Source: Plenodomus lindquistii (Eukaryota > Ascomycota > Dothideomycetes > Pleosporales > Leptosphaeriaceae). Taken from it: 64,000 nt of DNA. The stretch covers positions 3,968,001-4,032,000 of the forward strand of contig JANUWI010000001.1 of NCBI GenBank assembly GCA_025504975.1, read 5' to 3'. A program made the position numbers and the translations under genes. Below the pieces are notes generated by a model. The model was not told the DNA's origin, ran no database searches, and was given only the letters and a program-made list of their open reading frames with translations. This document shows, in pieces, positions 1-13,676 of the stretch; within the stretch, counting starts at the first letter, position 1, and the number at the start of each line of letters is the position of its first letter.

Positions 1-802
1 GTATATAGCTACTAAGCTAAAGAGCTTATATATAACTATATTATATATATTATAAAGTTTAAATTTCTACTTTACTTTATACGCGCTTATAAAGCTATAA
101 TAACTTCTAATAATATTTAAAAAAAGTTTTAAAATACTAGACTAGTTCTATATAAGCTAGAGTTAGTTATATTATATTTAAAAGTCTAGTTACGTACTCT
201 ATTACTACTCTTTATTAATAATAAGCTCTAGTAGTTATAAACTTTAAATAATACTTTTAAACTAGGGTTATAATTAATATTTATAAAAGTAAAAATTTAA
301 AGGTATATAGATAGTTTACTAACTTCTATAATTAAAGCTTTTAAAAAAGTATTAAAAAGGGCTGTAATTATTACGTATAAGCTAGTATTAGCGTAGAAAA
401 AAATTACTAAGCTTTAAGCTACTAATAAAGCTACTACGCGTTATAAATTATATAAAAAAAAGTAAGTTTAGTATAAAAGTAATTTTATAGCTAAAAAGAG
501 CCTACGTTTAACTACTCTAAAAGAGTTTAAAGCGCGTAGTAATAGAAAAAAAGTAAAAAAAAAAAAGTAGGCTAGTAAAAGCTATAAATAGGTATAATAC
601 TATATATAGTGCTATAAAATAGGGCATAACTTATAAATGTATAAAAGTAAAGTAAAAGTAGTTATAGAATAGTATTTAGGCTAGTTTTATACTATACAGC
701 GCTATATTATACTACTTTAGACTAGAATAGAGTGTAGTTTTAGTAGGGTTTTAGCAGAGGTAGACTACTTGTCTATATAGACTGCTTATCTGTAAAGTAC
801 AT
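1..802 (+). mobile_element. Fot1/pogo-like transposon, family P1, copy A (3' part, cut by window start)
   Basis: The end of a TA-inserting DNA transposon. Bases 732-802 are a 71 bp terminal inverted repeat followed by the target TA at 803-804. It matches the reverse complement of the left repeat of the complete P1 copy at 21123-22987. Upstream, about 400-570 encodes on the plus strand the RIP-damaged, Lys/Arg-rich C-terminal tail usual for Fot1-type transposases (several Arg codons are degraded). The 5' part lies outside the window. The element abuts the gypsy relic and may have truncated it. Confidence 0.8.
732..802 (+). repeat. 71 bp terminal inverted repeat of P1 copy A
   Basis: Ends in AAAGTACAT and is followed by TA. 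It is the inverted partner of the repeat starting ATGTACTTT at 21123 and a direct match of 22917-22987. Confidence 0.85.
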
Positions 803-3800
803 TAGTAAAATAGAAAATAATATTAATTTAAATCTACTAGACTTATTAGATAACTTATATTTTTACTAGCTTCTATCTAAAACTATAACTAGAAGTATAA
901 ATAGCGTATATTATTAAAAGTAATTTACTAAGTTATTACTTATTATAAATAACTCTACGCTACTATAATAATAATTACTCTAGAACTACCTACTCTAGAG
1001 GCTTACTATCTGTCTATAGTAGCCTTTTAAAACTATAATAAAAGAAAACTAGACCTAATATAATAATTATAATTTAACTTTTATATTAAAACTAACGTTA
1101 GATAAAAAAAGCCTCTACTTTAGTAGATACTAGTACTAGTACTTGTTTTAGTAATATAGACTAGGCTTATAAAAGCTACTTTCTAATTATAAAGCTATCT
1201 ACGCTTTTTACTCTATATCTAGCTAATAGTAAAGTAGCTAATACAATTACTAAAGCTATAAATATACAAGTTAAATATAGTAACTATATTAGTAATATAC
1301 TTTATTACCTAACACTACTAGAAAATTATTCTATTATTCTAGATATAATATAGTTTAATAAACATTAGCCTACTCTAGAGTTTAAAAAAAAACGCTTTTT
1401 TTATTTTAGCTCTAACTACTATATAGCTAGGTATCTCTAATAAAGTATACTAAATACTATCTATAATAATTATAGTCTACTAGATAGTAAAATAAAACTA
1501 TTTATAGTAGTTAGATAAGTATCTATAATTAGTACATATATAGCCTATCTATTATATATTAAATAACTAAGTAACGCAGTATAAATTAAGCTTTATAAAT
1601 AAAATAAACTAAAATAACTACCTAACCTATCTAAATAACTATTTAAAATATTCTACTAATAGGCTTACTACGCAGTTATTATTTAAAATAATATTGAATA
1701 TATATATTAAAACTAGAGTGTCTACTACTAATAGAAGATTAAATTTATAAAATAGTACTAGACTAGGTATATAAAGCTGTGCCTAGTATTTTTAACTTTA
1801 AACTAGCTAGTAAGCTTCTACTATACTAACTAGAAGTTAACTACGCTATTAAAATAATACTAGGTTAAGTCTCTAAGCTATATATATATAGTTTTATCTA
1901 TACTAAAATAGAAGTAGTAAAGGCCTATATTAATAATATAATTAGTAAAGGCTTTATTTAACCTAGTACGTTGCTATACGTAGCTTCTATTTTTATAGTT
2001 AAAAAGCTAAGTAGTAGACTATAAATCTATGTAGACTATAGAGCTTTAAATAATATTACTAAAAAAAATAGAAATACTTTTCTAGCTATTAAAAAGACCT
2101 TTAATTATATAGTAAAAGTATAGTAGATAAGTCTTATTAATGTTATAGCTATATTTAATACTATCTATATTAAACCTAGGTATAAAAAGAAAAGTGCTTT
2201 TTTTATAAAATATAGTCTATATAAATACCTAGTAATACTATTTAGTATATATAATACTCTAGGCACCTTTTAAATATTTATTAATAAAACGCTATAGAAG
2301 TACCTAGACAACTTCTATACTATATATCTAGATAACGTTTTTATCTATATTTATAAAAATAATAAAAATGTATATTAAAAACACGTTTTTAAAATTCTCT
2401 ATAAGTTATAAAAAGCAGGTATATTTCTAGACTCTACTAAATACTAATTTAAAACTAAACGTGTTAAGTATTTTAGCTTTGTCTTTATAACTAATAGTAT
2501 TAAAATAGATCTAAAAAAAGTCTAGATAGTTCTAGACTAGTAAACTCTATATAATATAAAAAATATACAAGCTTTTTTTAGCTTTACTAACTTTTATAAA
2601 AAATTTATTAAAAGCTTTTTATATATTACTAAAGCCTTTACTGCCTTTACTAGAAAAAATAAAGATAGTAATAACTAACGTTATTAATTTCTTTTAAAAT
2701 CTAGAGAGGTAGTAGTTAAAGTTTTTAAGTAATTTAAAAATATATTCTATACTATAAAAGTCTTTATATGCTTTAATCTAGACTTTAAAACCTAGTTAGA
2801 AACTAACTTATTTAACTTTATTACTAGAGCTATTATATTATAGAAAAATGCTAATAGCGTACTTTATTCTATAGCCTTTCTATTATATAAAATAATACTA
2901 GTAGAATATAACTATAAAATTTATAATAAAAAACTGCTAGCTATTATAAAAGCTTTTAAAGAATAGAAGTTTAAACTTTTAGAAACTAATAATTCTATTA
3001 AAGTCCTTTTTAATTACTAGGCCCTTTAGTAGTTTATATAGACTAAAAGGCTAAATTAAAGGTAAGTATAATAGACAGAATTTCTTTTAGAGTTTAACTT
3101 CTAGATTACCTACTAACTAGATAAATAAAGTACTAAACCTAATACTTTTATTTACTACCTAGAAGATCTACCTAAAATAGTTAATAATAAATATTGCTAA
3201 TACTAAGTATAAATAGTACTAAAGCTAAGTAATATAGATCTAGAGCTATAAATTATATTATTAAGCTTTACTCTACCTAATAGTACCTACTACGCTATCT
3301 ACTTAGTAAATAAAAAAAATAAATTCTATTAATATAATACTATATACTTAGCCTAAATAATATATTAAATATTAAAAGAACTTTTATAAATAATAGATAT
3401 AAACGCTACGCGTAACACCTAAATTAACTTTATTATAGCTATTAAAGTAGAATATAAAAATAATTTAGTTCTATAAAATATTATTAAAGCTAAATAGAAT
3501 AGTAACTAATAAATCTTTTATAGGCTAATTACTAGGCTAGAACATCTATAAATTAAGCTTAGTAATTATACTTTCTATAATAACTTATTATATATAAATA
3601 ATAAGCTCTATATACCTACTAAATAATTATAAATATAAATTTTTAAACTTACGTACTAGTCTATATATAGAGGCTATAGTAGTAAATATAAATTATATTC
3701 TAAAATATTACACTAGTACTTCTAGCTATATATAACCTTTAATATAGTCTAATACATACGTAACTATTTTATTTATAAAAAAAGTAAGCTATATTATAAA

Positions 3801-5466
3801 AGTAAGCACAGCTTTCTATACTCTTTTCTAATTCTATAGTAGTACTAGTTTTATATATTAATAGACTTTATTACCTACCTACTACTATTTATATATAATA
3901 GCTAAATATTTACTAATATTCTTATTATAGTAAACTACCTATTTAAAAAGAAAAAAGTTTATTTTTATAGCTAACTTTACTATAGATGCTTTAGTTTAGG
4001 CGTTTATAGAGTATATATAGTAAAAAAAAGGATATTCTAAAAAAATTATATCTAACTATAGATTTTAGTTTATGTTACATTTCTAGTAGTAATTATACTA
4101 ATAATTAGGTACTTACCTAAAGTTTTTAACAGCCTATTATTTTAAAATAGATAAATAAACTAAAATTATAAATATTTATTTTAAAACGTTTTTTAGAGTA
4201 TACGTTAACTATAACTAGAATAACTAGGCTTAGTTTTTATCTATAGCTAAATTTAAAGTAAACTTAAGTACTAGCTCTAGTACTAGTATTTTACTATTTA
4301 AAGCTACTAAAAGCTACTTTTTCTATAATAGTTTGCAGCTTTTACTACTAGTATCTATAGTAAACGCTCTAACCTATTATAATTAACTTAATACTAACGC
4401 TTTTACTAAAAAACTAACTACACTCTAATAAAAGCTTTAATAGTTTTTTAAATAGGCGTAAATAAAGTAAGCTAAATATACTAATAATACTAGGCTACTA
4501 TTACTAGAGTTTAAAATAAATAACTAAATTATATTTAATACCTATAATCTACGTATTTACAGGCTATATCCATTATTAAACTATAAAAATTATAGCCTAT
4601 TTACTATTACCTATATTATTAATAATATAGCTTACTAATTAGACCTACTATCTATAATAAACTAAGTCTATAACGTATTCTATTTATAGTTATTATACCT
4701 ATATAATAACTAGCTATTACCTAGGTAGACGCGTAATAAAAAGGTTCTAGTAGAGTTTAACTTTAAAATTAAAGATAATATAGACTACGCTGTTAAAGCT
4801 ATTTTAAATTACTAAATTAATAAACGTAAAAAAGACTAATATAGTAATAAAAAAGGTTTTCTATAGTACTAAATATAATAGGTAGACTACTTTTTTAGTA
4901 ATAATAACTTTTTATTAAAATTTTATATAAACTTAATTAAATTAGCTAAGTTTATAAAAGTATACTATACCTAGCACTCTACTAAGCCTATAGCATACAA
5001 GTTATTTATAATATAAAAAGGCACTAAATTTAGAGTAGCAGCGTAATTTATACTCTAAAATCTAGTTATAAACTATTATATAGCAAGCTATATAATAAAG
5101 TTAAAGCTAGTTTATATTTATCTAGTATAGTAGGCAATTTATTTTAAATATAACTAGCCTTTACTTTTAGACTTAGAGGTAAAATCTATAAAAAGTATTA
5201 TTAGGTAACTAAAAAGGGTACTATTACGCTAGCTATAAAAAAAGCTATAACTTATACTTTTAAAAATTTATAGTAAATTAAAAGGCTAGAATAGCACTAC
5301 GCGCCTATTAGTAATAATAATAACTATAATTTACTAAATTAAGCTCTACTAACTATTAAAAGGATTAATTTACTACGTTTAAAGCTTTTCTACTAACTAT
5401 AACTTTTTCTCTAGAAGCCTCTATTAGAAGCTATAATACTACTATTATAGATATATACAAGGACAG
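803..5466 (+). mobile_element. Ty3/gypsy retrotransposon relic, main part (5' truncated)
   Basis: A plus-strand Ty3/gypsy pol with stop codons throughout from RIP. The 5' LTR and most of gag are missing: the relic begins directly at the TA next to the P1 end at 802. Its 3' part is displaced to 13677-14270 because Copia-I inserted at 5467. The domain order protease, reverse transcriptase, RNase H, integrase, chromodomain-like tail defines the superfamily (Copia would place integrase before reverse transcriptase). About 470 bp between the last recognisable domain (near 4990) and 5466 is reading-frame-like but unassigned. Confidence 0.88.
1080..4990 (+). pseudogene. RIP-inactivated Ty3/gypsy pol polyprotein
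   Basis: In the living element this polyprotein would process itself, copy element RNA and integrate the DNA. Visible domains: an aspartic protease region near 1100-1420; reverse transcriptase near 1850-2650, with the VIAxFN block near 2140 and the catalytic YLDD box changed to YLDN near 2325; RNase H near 2760-3000; integrase near 3850-4220, including the pogo-unrelated but gypsy-typical T-A-Y/H-P-x-x-D-G-Q-T block at about 4125; and a chromodomain-like stretch near 4790-4990. Stops fall where Gln or Trp is expected, and Asp/Glu are often replaced by Asn/Lys, exactly the C-to-T/G-to-A changes expected from RIP. It is non-functional. Confidence 0.85.
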
Positions 5467-5655
5467 TGTTATAGAAAGCAGATTTAGAAGTAATTAGAAA
5501 ATAGATTACTATATAGAAAATGCTTAAAAAAGCGTACTATTTATAGCTAAAATTTTAGGGAAAATATATTCTACCCTGCTTGCGTAGATGCTCTATAGAG
5601 CGTGCTGCACGTAACTATACTCTAAGTATAGACTTAGTACGTATACTCTATAACA
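5467..5655 (-). repeat. Copia-I 3' LTR (189 bp)
   Basis: Direct repeat of 13488-13676, same length, differing by scattered transitions. It starts TGTTATAG and ends CTATAACA, preceded by GACAG. Confidence 0.9.
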
Positions 5656-5929
5656 CACCCTCTATCTAGGCTAAGTAGTTAATTAGTAGTTACGCTAGTA
5701 ATATTATACTAAAAAACTTTTATAGTACTAAACTAATTTTAGTACGTAAGCACGCGCACTATAATAATAATAATACTCTATAGAGCTTTACTATTCTATT
5801 TTATATATTTACCTCTAACTACTTTAAGTTATATACCTATACCTATACTACTTCCTACTAATTACTTATATAGCATGTGTAAATACTTCTATAATTTTAG
5901 TAACTAATTTACTAACATACGCGTTAGTT

Positions 5930-8310
5930 ACGCTTTTTCTATAAAAAAAAAAAAAAAAGCGCGCTTTTAAACGCTTCTGCTATAATATTATACTTAAGTT
6001 AGCTAATAAAGTAAGCTTATTAAATAAATTAGAAAGCAGCGTTTCTATTTTTAACTCTAATAGTAAGGTTACTACTTTTATTTCTAATACTACTTCTATA
6101 TCTCTGCGTATAAACTTTATTTCTACTATATTTACTTTTTAGTCTAGTAAATACGTTTTTCTTTCTAACGCTAGTAAGCTAATTAATAAGATTACTAAAT
6201 CTAAGCTTATTAAAATAAAGATTATAAATATTCTAGATTCTAATAAGCGCTTACGTTACTTTAATAGCTGCTTTAATTCTAATTAAAATTAAACTCTGCG
6301 CTTATATATAGTTTTATAGTATTTTTAAACTATTACTTTAGCTTTTAGCGTACGTAATAGAGCCTGCTCTCTTACTTAGTAGAGTACTAATATCTAGCTT
6401 TTATCTAAATTTCTTTCTATAAACTCTAATTCTATTAAGCTTTTTAAAAGCGTTATTTTTTATACTCTTTTTAAAAGCTTACGCAAGTATTCTAGTAATA
6501 ATAACTTTTTTAAACTTTCTAGTTCCTCTCTAAACTTTTTTTCTTCTATTACGCTAGAGTAGAGTAAAACTAAAAATGCTTTTAATAATTATTTAAAAAA
6601 ATATAAATAGAAGTATTACTTTTATTCTAGTAAGTATAAAAGCTAGACTTTCTAGTTTTATTAAACTAAACGCTATATTAAACGCGCTAAAAATAAGTAT
6701 ACTACCTAACGCTACAAGCTTTACTAGGCTTATTTTAAAAGCTTAGTTTCTAATAAAAAAGATAGCCTATATTAGAACTTATCTACTTTTTAGCGCAGGT
6801 GCTATCTATATACTAATAGATATAGTTACTAGCTAATATAAGCTTATAGAAGCAATACTTTTACTTGCTTTTACTAACTCTAATAGTTCTAATTACTTTA
6901 AATTAAGCGCTTATTATTAGTATAAGCTTTTTTAGAAGTATAGTAGAGAGCACTTTAATATTATTACTTTTTATAAAAAGCTTTAGATTAAAATAAAGCT
7001 TTATAACGTAAAAGTTACAAAGCAGCATTTTCTAGATAATAAAAAAAGTAGTACTTCTAAAAGCTCTCTAGTACTATTTACTTTTACTAATAATCTTCTA
7101 ACTTTTTAGAGTACTTCTACTAGTTACTATATCTATACTTCTATTATTTTATCTTCTCTAGCTATGTATAGTCCTTTAGTTAATTTACCTAAAGCTTCTA
7201 TTTCTTTTTTTTTAAAGCTTTTTAGCGCTTTATATAGCTCTACTAAAGCTGTTTATTAGAAGCGTGCTACTATATCTACTACTAATACTTCTATTACTAC
7301 TTTTTCTACGCCTATTTAGAATACTTCTAACCTTTATATCTAAATTAACTAGGGCGAGCTTTAGCGTTAAGTACGTAAGCAGCTCTATTTTAAAAAAAAA
7401 TATTACTTCTAGAAGCTTTAGGCTAAAAAGAATTAACGCCTTTAAAAGTAGTAAACCTAGTATAATAAAAAGCGTAATACTATTATTTATAGTAATATAT
7501 AAACTAGAAACGCTGTTTAAAAAGCTAGCTATACTTTTAAAAGCTCTGCTTTTATATCTATTTCTATTTTAGTTTTATAAATCTAGTCTAGGCCTAAAGC
7601 TTTTTAGCTCTCTAGTTATCTTTCTATTCCTGCTCTATATTCTATTTACTATTCTATAATTACTAATATATATACTAGCACTACTACTTCTACTCTAGCT
7701 TCTAAAAATACTAAACCTACCTTCTCCTCTATTTTTAGCCCTATTAAAAAGTTTTCTACTTCTAGTACCCTATTAAAGCAGTCTACCGCTATTTTTAAAA
7801 GTAAAGCTTCTAGTTTAACTAAACAGCCTAGCTAGAGTAAGTTTAAATTTACTACTTTTTTAAGCTTAGATTTCTTTAAGCCTAGTAATAGTTAGAGTAA
7901 AAAGGTTATTAATAATTATTTTTATACTATTTATCTAAGTATTCTGCCTACTAACACTACTCTTTTTTATACTATTTCTTTAAACTCTAGCTTTTTTTCT
8001 AATAATAGAAAAAGTAAACTTATTAAAAAAGCTTTCTAGAATACTTTTTATATACTCTATAAAAATAAAAAGCGTAAAAAAATATATAAGTTTAAAAAAA
8101 AAGCTAAATAGAAAGTAGAGAGTAAAGTTTATAAATAGAGAGAGTTTATTAGCTATCTGCTTTTTAGAGCTTATTTAGTTTAGATAGTAGTAAAAAGTTA
8201 AAAAATTCTAGTCTAATATATTCTACTAGTAGGGAGTATACCCTAGCGCTTTTTTAGAAACTAGATAGTTTTTTTAACCTATAAAGGATTCTGCGCTACA
8301 GCGCTAGTAA
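5930..8310 (+). pseudogene. RIP-damaged antisense accessory reading frame of Copia-I
   Basis: Although pol of this element lies on the minus strand, this stretch reads as coding on the plus strand over more than 700 codons. Almost all interruptions are TAG/TAA at places where Gln (CAG/CAA) would be restored, and codon choice and composition look protein-like (Ser/Thr-rich middle near 7080-7300, Gln/Lys-rich near 7350-7520, Lys/Arg-rich near 8040-8110). A cluster of Cys and possible former Cys codons lies near 6780-6890. I do not recognise a domain. It is convergent with pol, in the same relative place as the antisense gene of Copia-II, so it is probably an accessory gene of the element rather than a passenger; the alternative is a captured host gene. 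Exon structure was not resolved. Confidence 0.5.
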
Positions 8311-8319
8311 TTAATAAAA

Positions 8320-11300
8320 TAATTTAATTAACCTTTTTTATCTATACTTATAATATATGCTCTAGCACTTTTTAAATTAAAATACTTTTTAAAATATTTA
8401 TATTACTATTTAGTTAGGTTTTTTATAAGCCTATCTACTAGTATATTTACTATTTCTATATATATAACCTAGAAAAATCTTTTTAAATGCTTCTATTTTA
8501 GCTATATATTCTAGATATTAATATAGCGTAATTTAGTAGTAATTCTTTTATTACTTTTTACTACTAAGTAGATAGTTTACTAATTATTATAGAAAATTTG
8601 CTAATATGCTTCTAAATCTAGAAGTAGCTTTTTAAAAAATTATTTAAACACTATTATTTTTTTACTTACTTATTCTAGTACTAGAAACTCTACTTCTATT
8701 ATAGACATTATTACTATTACTTACCTTGCAGCTTTCTATATTATTAGACTGCTAAAAAATAAAATAATATAACTAAATAAAAAGCGTTAAGTTTCTAGAT
8801 TATCTATAAAAAAAGTATTACTATATATTATAAGCTTTTTATTTATATATCTACTATACTATATAGCCGTGTATTTTATTCTATATAGGTAGATAATAAC
8901 TCGCTCTACTACCTCTAAGTGCTTTTTAAAGGGGTTAGTAAAAAAGTAGAAAAGTTTTAATACTATAAAGGCTATATTAGGTTAGAGCATTATAGCTGTA
9001 TAGAGGATTAATTCTATACGCTTTTAGTAGTTCTTAATCTATCTTTTTAAAGCTTTTATTATTAACTTTACAAGCTTTTTATTTAGAAATAGAGTGTAGA
9101 GGAAAGCTCTAGAGCTTATAAAATTAAACTTTTTAGTTATTTTATTAATATACTTATTATAGACAAGCGTTATTATTTAATTACTCTAGTTCTAGATTAT
9201 TTTTATTCTAAAAAACTACTCTACTTTTCCTTTATTTTTAATTATATAAGCTTACTTAATTATTTCTATAAAAGCTTTATATTTAGCTAAATACTTTTTA
9301 TAGAACATTATTAGAATATTATTAATATAGAAAATTAATATAATCTTTTAATCTTTACTATAAAATAAATATAGTTTTTTTTTTAAAGACTATAGTCTAG
9401 CTTTATAGAGCGTTACTAAAAAGTTTTTATACTAGAGTAGAGGGGAGTTTTTTAATTTATATAATACTTTTCTAAGCATTACGCACTTTCTATCCTATTT
9501 AAAGCTATTAAAAAGCTTATAGTAGATAGCTAGGTATTCTACTTTTATAGTATTAAAAAAAGCTTTTATAATATTAAACTACTAAATCTCTAGATTAAAC
9601 TCTACTACTATTACTATAGCAGACCTAAATAATTAAGCTATAAGTGTAGAAGCGTATATTATTTAGAGTATATCTACTACTTAAAAATCTTTTTATACTA
9701 TAATATAAACTTTATATTTAATAAAGTAGCTATTCTAGTCTACCTTATATATAAAAACCTATTTAAAAAAAAGTAGTTATTTTTTTACTTCTATTTAATT
9801 AATTACCTTCTAGGTTTTTGCTGTAAAAAGCGTGTTAATTTCTTTAATTATTACTTATCTAAAGAGCTCTCTATATAGATAGTTAAAAAGATCTTTCTAT
9901 TTTTCTAGTATTTTAGAGAGAGAGTTCTAATAGACTTTTTTTTCTAGTAGTAGATATAGCAGGGTTTTTTATACTTATAAAGCAGCCGCAATTACTGCGT
10001 GTACTATAACTATTTCTTTACTCTAGGCGTATTTTTTAGAAAGTATTCTATTATAAGTAATATTTTATTCTATATTATAAAGTATAGAGTACACCTATAA
10101 TAAGCTCCTATTATTTCTATCCTTTTTAGGCTTTTATAGTTTCTAACTTTAGAGCTTTTTTTAAATTAGTAGAAGTTTTTTTTTACGCTACTTTCTAGGT
10201 TTACGCGTTTAAAAATTTTCTACTACTTTATTCTAAACTATAGGTAATGCATTTTAAAGCTAAATAGTAAGCTAAATAATTTATACTTCTAGCGCTCCTT
10301 TTTATAAAGTTACTAGTAATTTAGTCTATAAGCTTTTACCTCTAGGGTTTTACTAATTCTAGAAGCTATTTAACTAATCTAAACTAGGCTATTTTAATTT
10401 TAATATTTTCTAGTACACTTTAGACTTAGGTATAAGCTCTAGAGTTCTAAAACCTAGTATAGAGCTTTACTTTTTATAGTTTTTCTAGAGTTAGCTAGCT
10501 AAGCTAACCCCGCGTAAAAAAGCTAATTCTAATTCTATAGTAGTTAGTAGCTAGCCTCTAACTAATTCTGTATTTTTAGAATCTTTACTCTCTAGCTTCT
10601 AAGTAGGCTAGAGAAGCTCTACTCTACTCTTTACCTTCTATCTATACGCAGTATTCTAGAATTAATTATATATATTATTAAATACTTTACCTGCGTTATA
10701 AATTTTATTTTTATAAAAAAACTTAATAAACTGCCTTGCCTACTTTTTTAGAGCGTGCTTATTTAAGTCTTTATAGAAAAGCGTTTTATTAAAAGTAACG
10801 TTATAAATTATAATTACTTTATCTAGAGTAGGTATCTATATTTTATAGATATTAGATACTTTATATTCTACTAAATACCTAATATACTTTTTTAAAGTAA
10901 TTTTAAAGCTTTTTATCTAGTAATTTACTTTATAATCTCTATTTAGTAGGTATATTTAACACTTGTACGCGTATACACTACTCTAATCTAGGCGTAGATT
11001 AGTAGTAGTATTACGCACTTTTTCTAGTTTATACTAGTAAAAATACTAGTAAAACTAAAAATCTAATTTTTTATTTAGAGAGCGAAAGTTATAAGTATAT
11101 AATAGATTTATATTATAAAGCTAGGCTGCTATATTAAGCACTTTAGAGTAGATTTTACTAGAAAGGTTTACTTCCTTTTTTATTTTAATTTTTTTAGTAA
11201 TAATCTTTTACTCTGCTTTTTTAGTACCTCTATTTAGCTAGTAAGTATAGAGAGAAGCTGTAATAATCTCTATTCTACACTTTTTTATCTAGCTTTTAAA

Positions 11301-13440
11301 CTGTAAAGCTCTCTACTAGAGTCTAGTAGTAGTATTATTATTTTAAACAAGCTCTACTATCTTTAGCTTATATTAAGCTTTAAAGAACTTTATAAAGTTC
11401 TTAAATACCTTTATAATTTCTAGTAGCGTTTTAGTTTAAAGGTAGTAGATATAGATTTTACTACTATAGTTATTTTTTAAAAGTATTATTTATTACTCTC
11501 TAAAGCGTCTAATTAGTATATTAAATAGATTCTATAATATATAGAAATATAGGCGCGGTAATTTTTTTTTTAGTTACTAAAATATAGCCTACTAAGTATA
11601 TACTATTAAATAGTGTTTATACTATTTTTTTACTATACCTTTTATCTAGACATTTTAAGCATTCTAGACTAGTGCTTAAAAAGCTTCTAGCTCTAGATAG
11701 CCTATTTAGGCATACTAAAGCTCTTTAGTATTAGTTTATAGATAAGTTCTCTAGAAGCGTAGTCTTTCTTTTGCGTTGTTTATAGCTATTATAATTAGAT
11801 AAAAAATAGTAACTAGCTTATATTTAATAAAAATAAAGTTATACTTCTAAATAAGCTTTATAATAACTAAGCTTTAATTTATAGTCTCTACGCGTAGAGT
11901 GCTGTTATATCTAATATACTATACATCTACTTTAGCTAAAAGTACTTCTAAAATTATATTAATATAAAAACTTTCTACTACTATAATACTATAGAGCGTA
12001 AAATCTTCTATATACTTCTTTTTAGGTCTATTTAGAGTATTTTTAAAAATTTAAATACTTTTACTTTTAATAGAAAAAGCTTGCGTTCCTACTTCTACTA
12101 TTTTAAAAGTAATACTCTTTTTAAAAGATTCTAGAATTAGTTTATCTATAGAGTTTACTAGGTATAGTGCTGCTCTACTATTAAAAATTATACTCTCTAA
12201 AAGTAGGTAGGCGTTAAAATCTATTATAAAGTAAACTCTATTAGGCTTATATTTAAATAAGTATAGATCTATTAGAGAAGCTACTATATTTTTTAGAAAA
12301 GTAACTAATTTAAAAGCTTTTATAACTTTTTAACTGCTTAAGCTTAAGCTCTCTAATCTTTTCTAACTTTTTTTAGCTAGAGCTAATTTTAGACTGCTAT
12401 TTTTTAGCTTATTTAAACGCTTTAGAATTTTAAACTTAGTAGTATTACTTATTATAAAAAGTTTACTAGTAAAAGTAGTCTAGAGTTTTTAGTAATTAGT
12501 TACTAGCTATTTATAAACTTTTTTATAAAAGTACTACTTTTTATTAGAGCTTTCTATAGTATTTTTTTTAGTAGTTTTATTTTTTAGCGCGCTAAGTGTT
12601 ATAAAAACCTCTAGACTACTACTAGAGCTCCTCTAAACTGCGCTTTTTTAAAGTAGAGCTAAAAATATTTAAGCTACTTTATCTAGAGTAAGCTGTACTT
12701 ATTCTATAACTAAACGTTTAATAATTAATTAGTATATAATTTAAGCCTATATTAGAGTAATTTTATAAAATAAAATTTTAAAAAAATTTTAAATTATAAG
12801 CTATTTTTTAATTTTAGTAATACTATATACTTGTACTTTTATATATAGATTATACTAGTTTTAAAACTAGTTATAGAGATTTATTTTTCTCTAGCAGGCT
12901 TTATTAAAGTGTGCTCTATACTAGAAGCGTATAATATTTATTATTATATAATTAGTAGAAGTAAAATTCTACTTTAATAATTTTATAAATAACTAGAGTA
13001 TTAATTTTTTCTACTTAATAAGCGTTATTATTACTAGCGCTATAAATTCTAGATTAACTATTTATTATACTTAGTTCTATATATATTGCATATAAGCAGC
13101 TTTAGCGCTCTAGTTACTAAGCTTAATTTAGTAGTTCTAGACCTAGCTTTTATAGAGCTTTATAGTAATTATAGCTTTATTTATAGATATTAGTTTTTAT
13201 AGCTAGAAGCTAATAATATTTAGAGTATTAATAGTACTATTTAGGTTAATATTTTCCTAGAGAGCTCTACTTATTATATAGAACTAGAGCTAGATATACT
13301 AGGCTAGCTATTACTCCTTTATAGTAAGTATATACTTCTCTCTAGAGATTATAAATAATTTAGCTATAAATCTCGTAGAGTTAACACTAAATAGGTAAAT
13401 TAGTTTTTCTAAATTACTTTTTTTTAAGCTTTTTTAAGCG
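8320..13440 (-). pseudogene. RIP-inactivated Copia-I gag-pol
   Basis: Minus-strand polyprotein of a Ty1/Copia element. The reverse transcriptase box is visible at about 9300-9345, where YVDDIL has become YINNIL through RIP. Upstream in the protein, near 9550-9590, is the block that in Copia reads YDVV.AFLN. Stops replace Gln and Trp codons throughout, so no product is expected. The available length (about 5.1 kb) fits a complete Copia gag-pol of roughly 1,600-1,700 residues. The domains at the N-terminal end (gag, protease, integrase) were not resolved motif by motif. Confidence 0.75.
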
Positions 13441-13487
13441 TATAGAAAGGAACGTTCCTAGAAATCTAAAAGAGCTAAGCTTATAAC

Positions 13488-13676
13488 TGTTATAGAGAGC
13501 AGATTTAGAAATAATTAGAAAATAGATTACTATATAGAAAATGCTTAAAAAAGCGTACTACTTATAGCTAAAATTTTAGGGAAAATATATTCTACTCTGC
13601 TTACGTAGATGCTCTATAGAGCGTGCTGCACGTAACTATACTCTAAGTATAGACTTAGTGCGTACGCTCTATAATA
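13488..13676 (-). repeat. Copia-I 5' LTR (189 bp)
   Basis: Direct repeat of 5467-5655. Directly to its left (the inside of the element) the plus strand reads GCTTATAAC, a RIP-changed version of the GCTCATAAC primer-site core seen in intact Copia-II. It is followed by GATAG, the partner of GACAG at 5462-5466. Confidence 0.9.

Larger units (their letters stand above)
5467..13676 (-). mobile_element. Copia-I LTR retrotransposon, complete but RIP-mutated
   Basis: An 8,210 bp element bounded by direct 189 bp LTRs (5467-5655 and 13488-13676) that begin TGTTATAG and end ATAACA/ATAATA. The flanking five bases are GACAG on the left and GATAG on the right, one target duplication differing by a single RIP-type change. 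Its pol runs on the minus strand (about 13440 down to 8320), so the right LTR is the 5' LTR. Between pol and the 3' LTR sits about 2.4 kb with a long reading frame on the opposite strand. The element split the gypsy relic. Confidence 0.88.

Noticed and set aside
7264..7572. 102-codon open frame starting with Leu-rich sequence
   Set aside because: It lies in RIP-mutated Copia-I; the neighbouring plus-strand frame gives the better protein-like reading. The Leu/Ile-rich composition is a product of AT-rich DNA.
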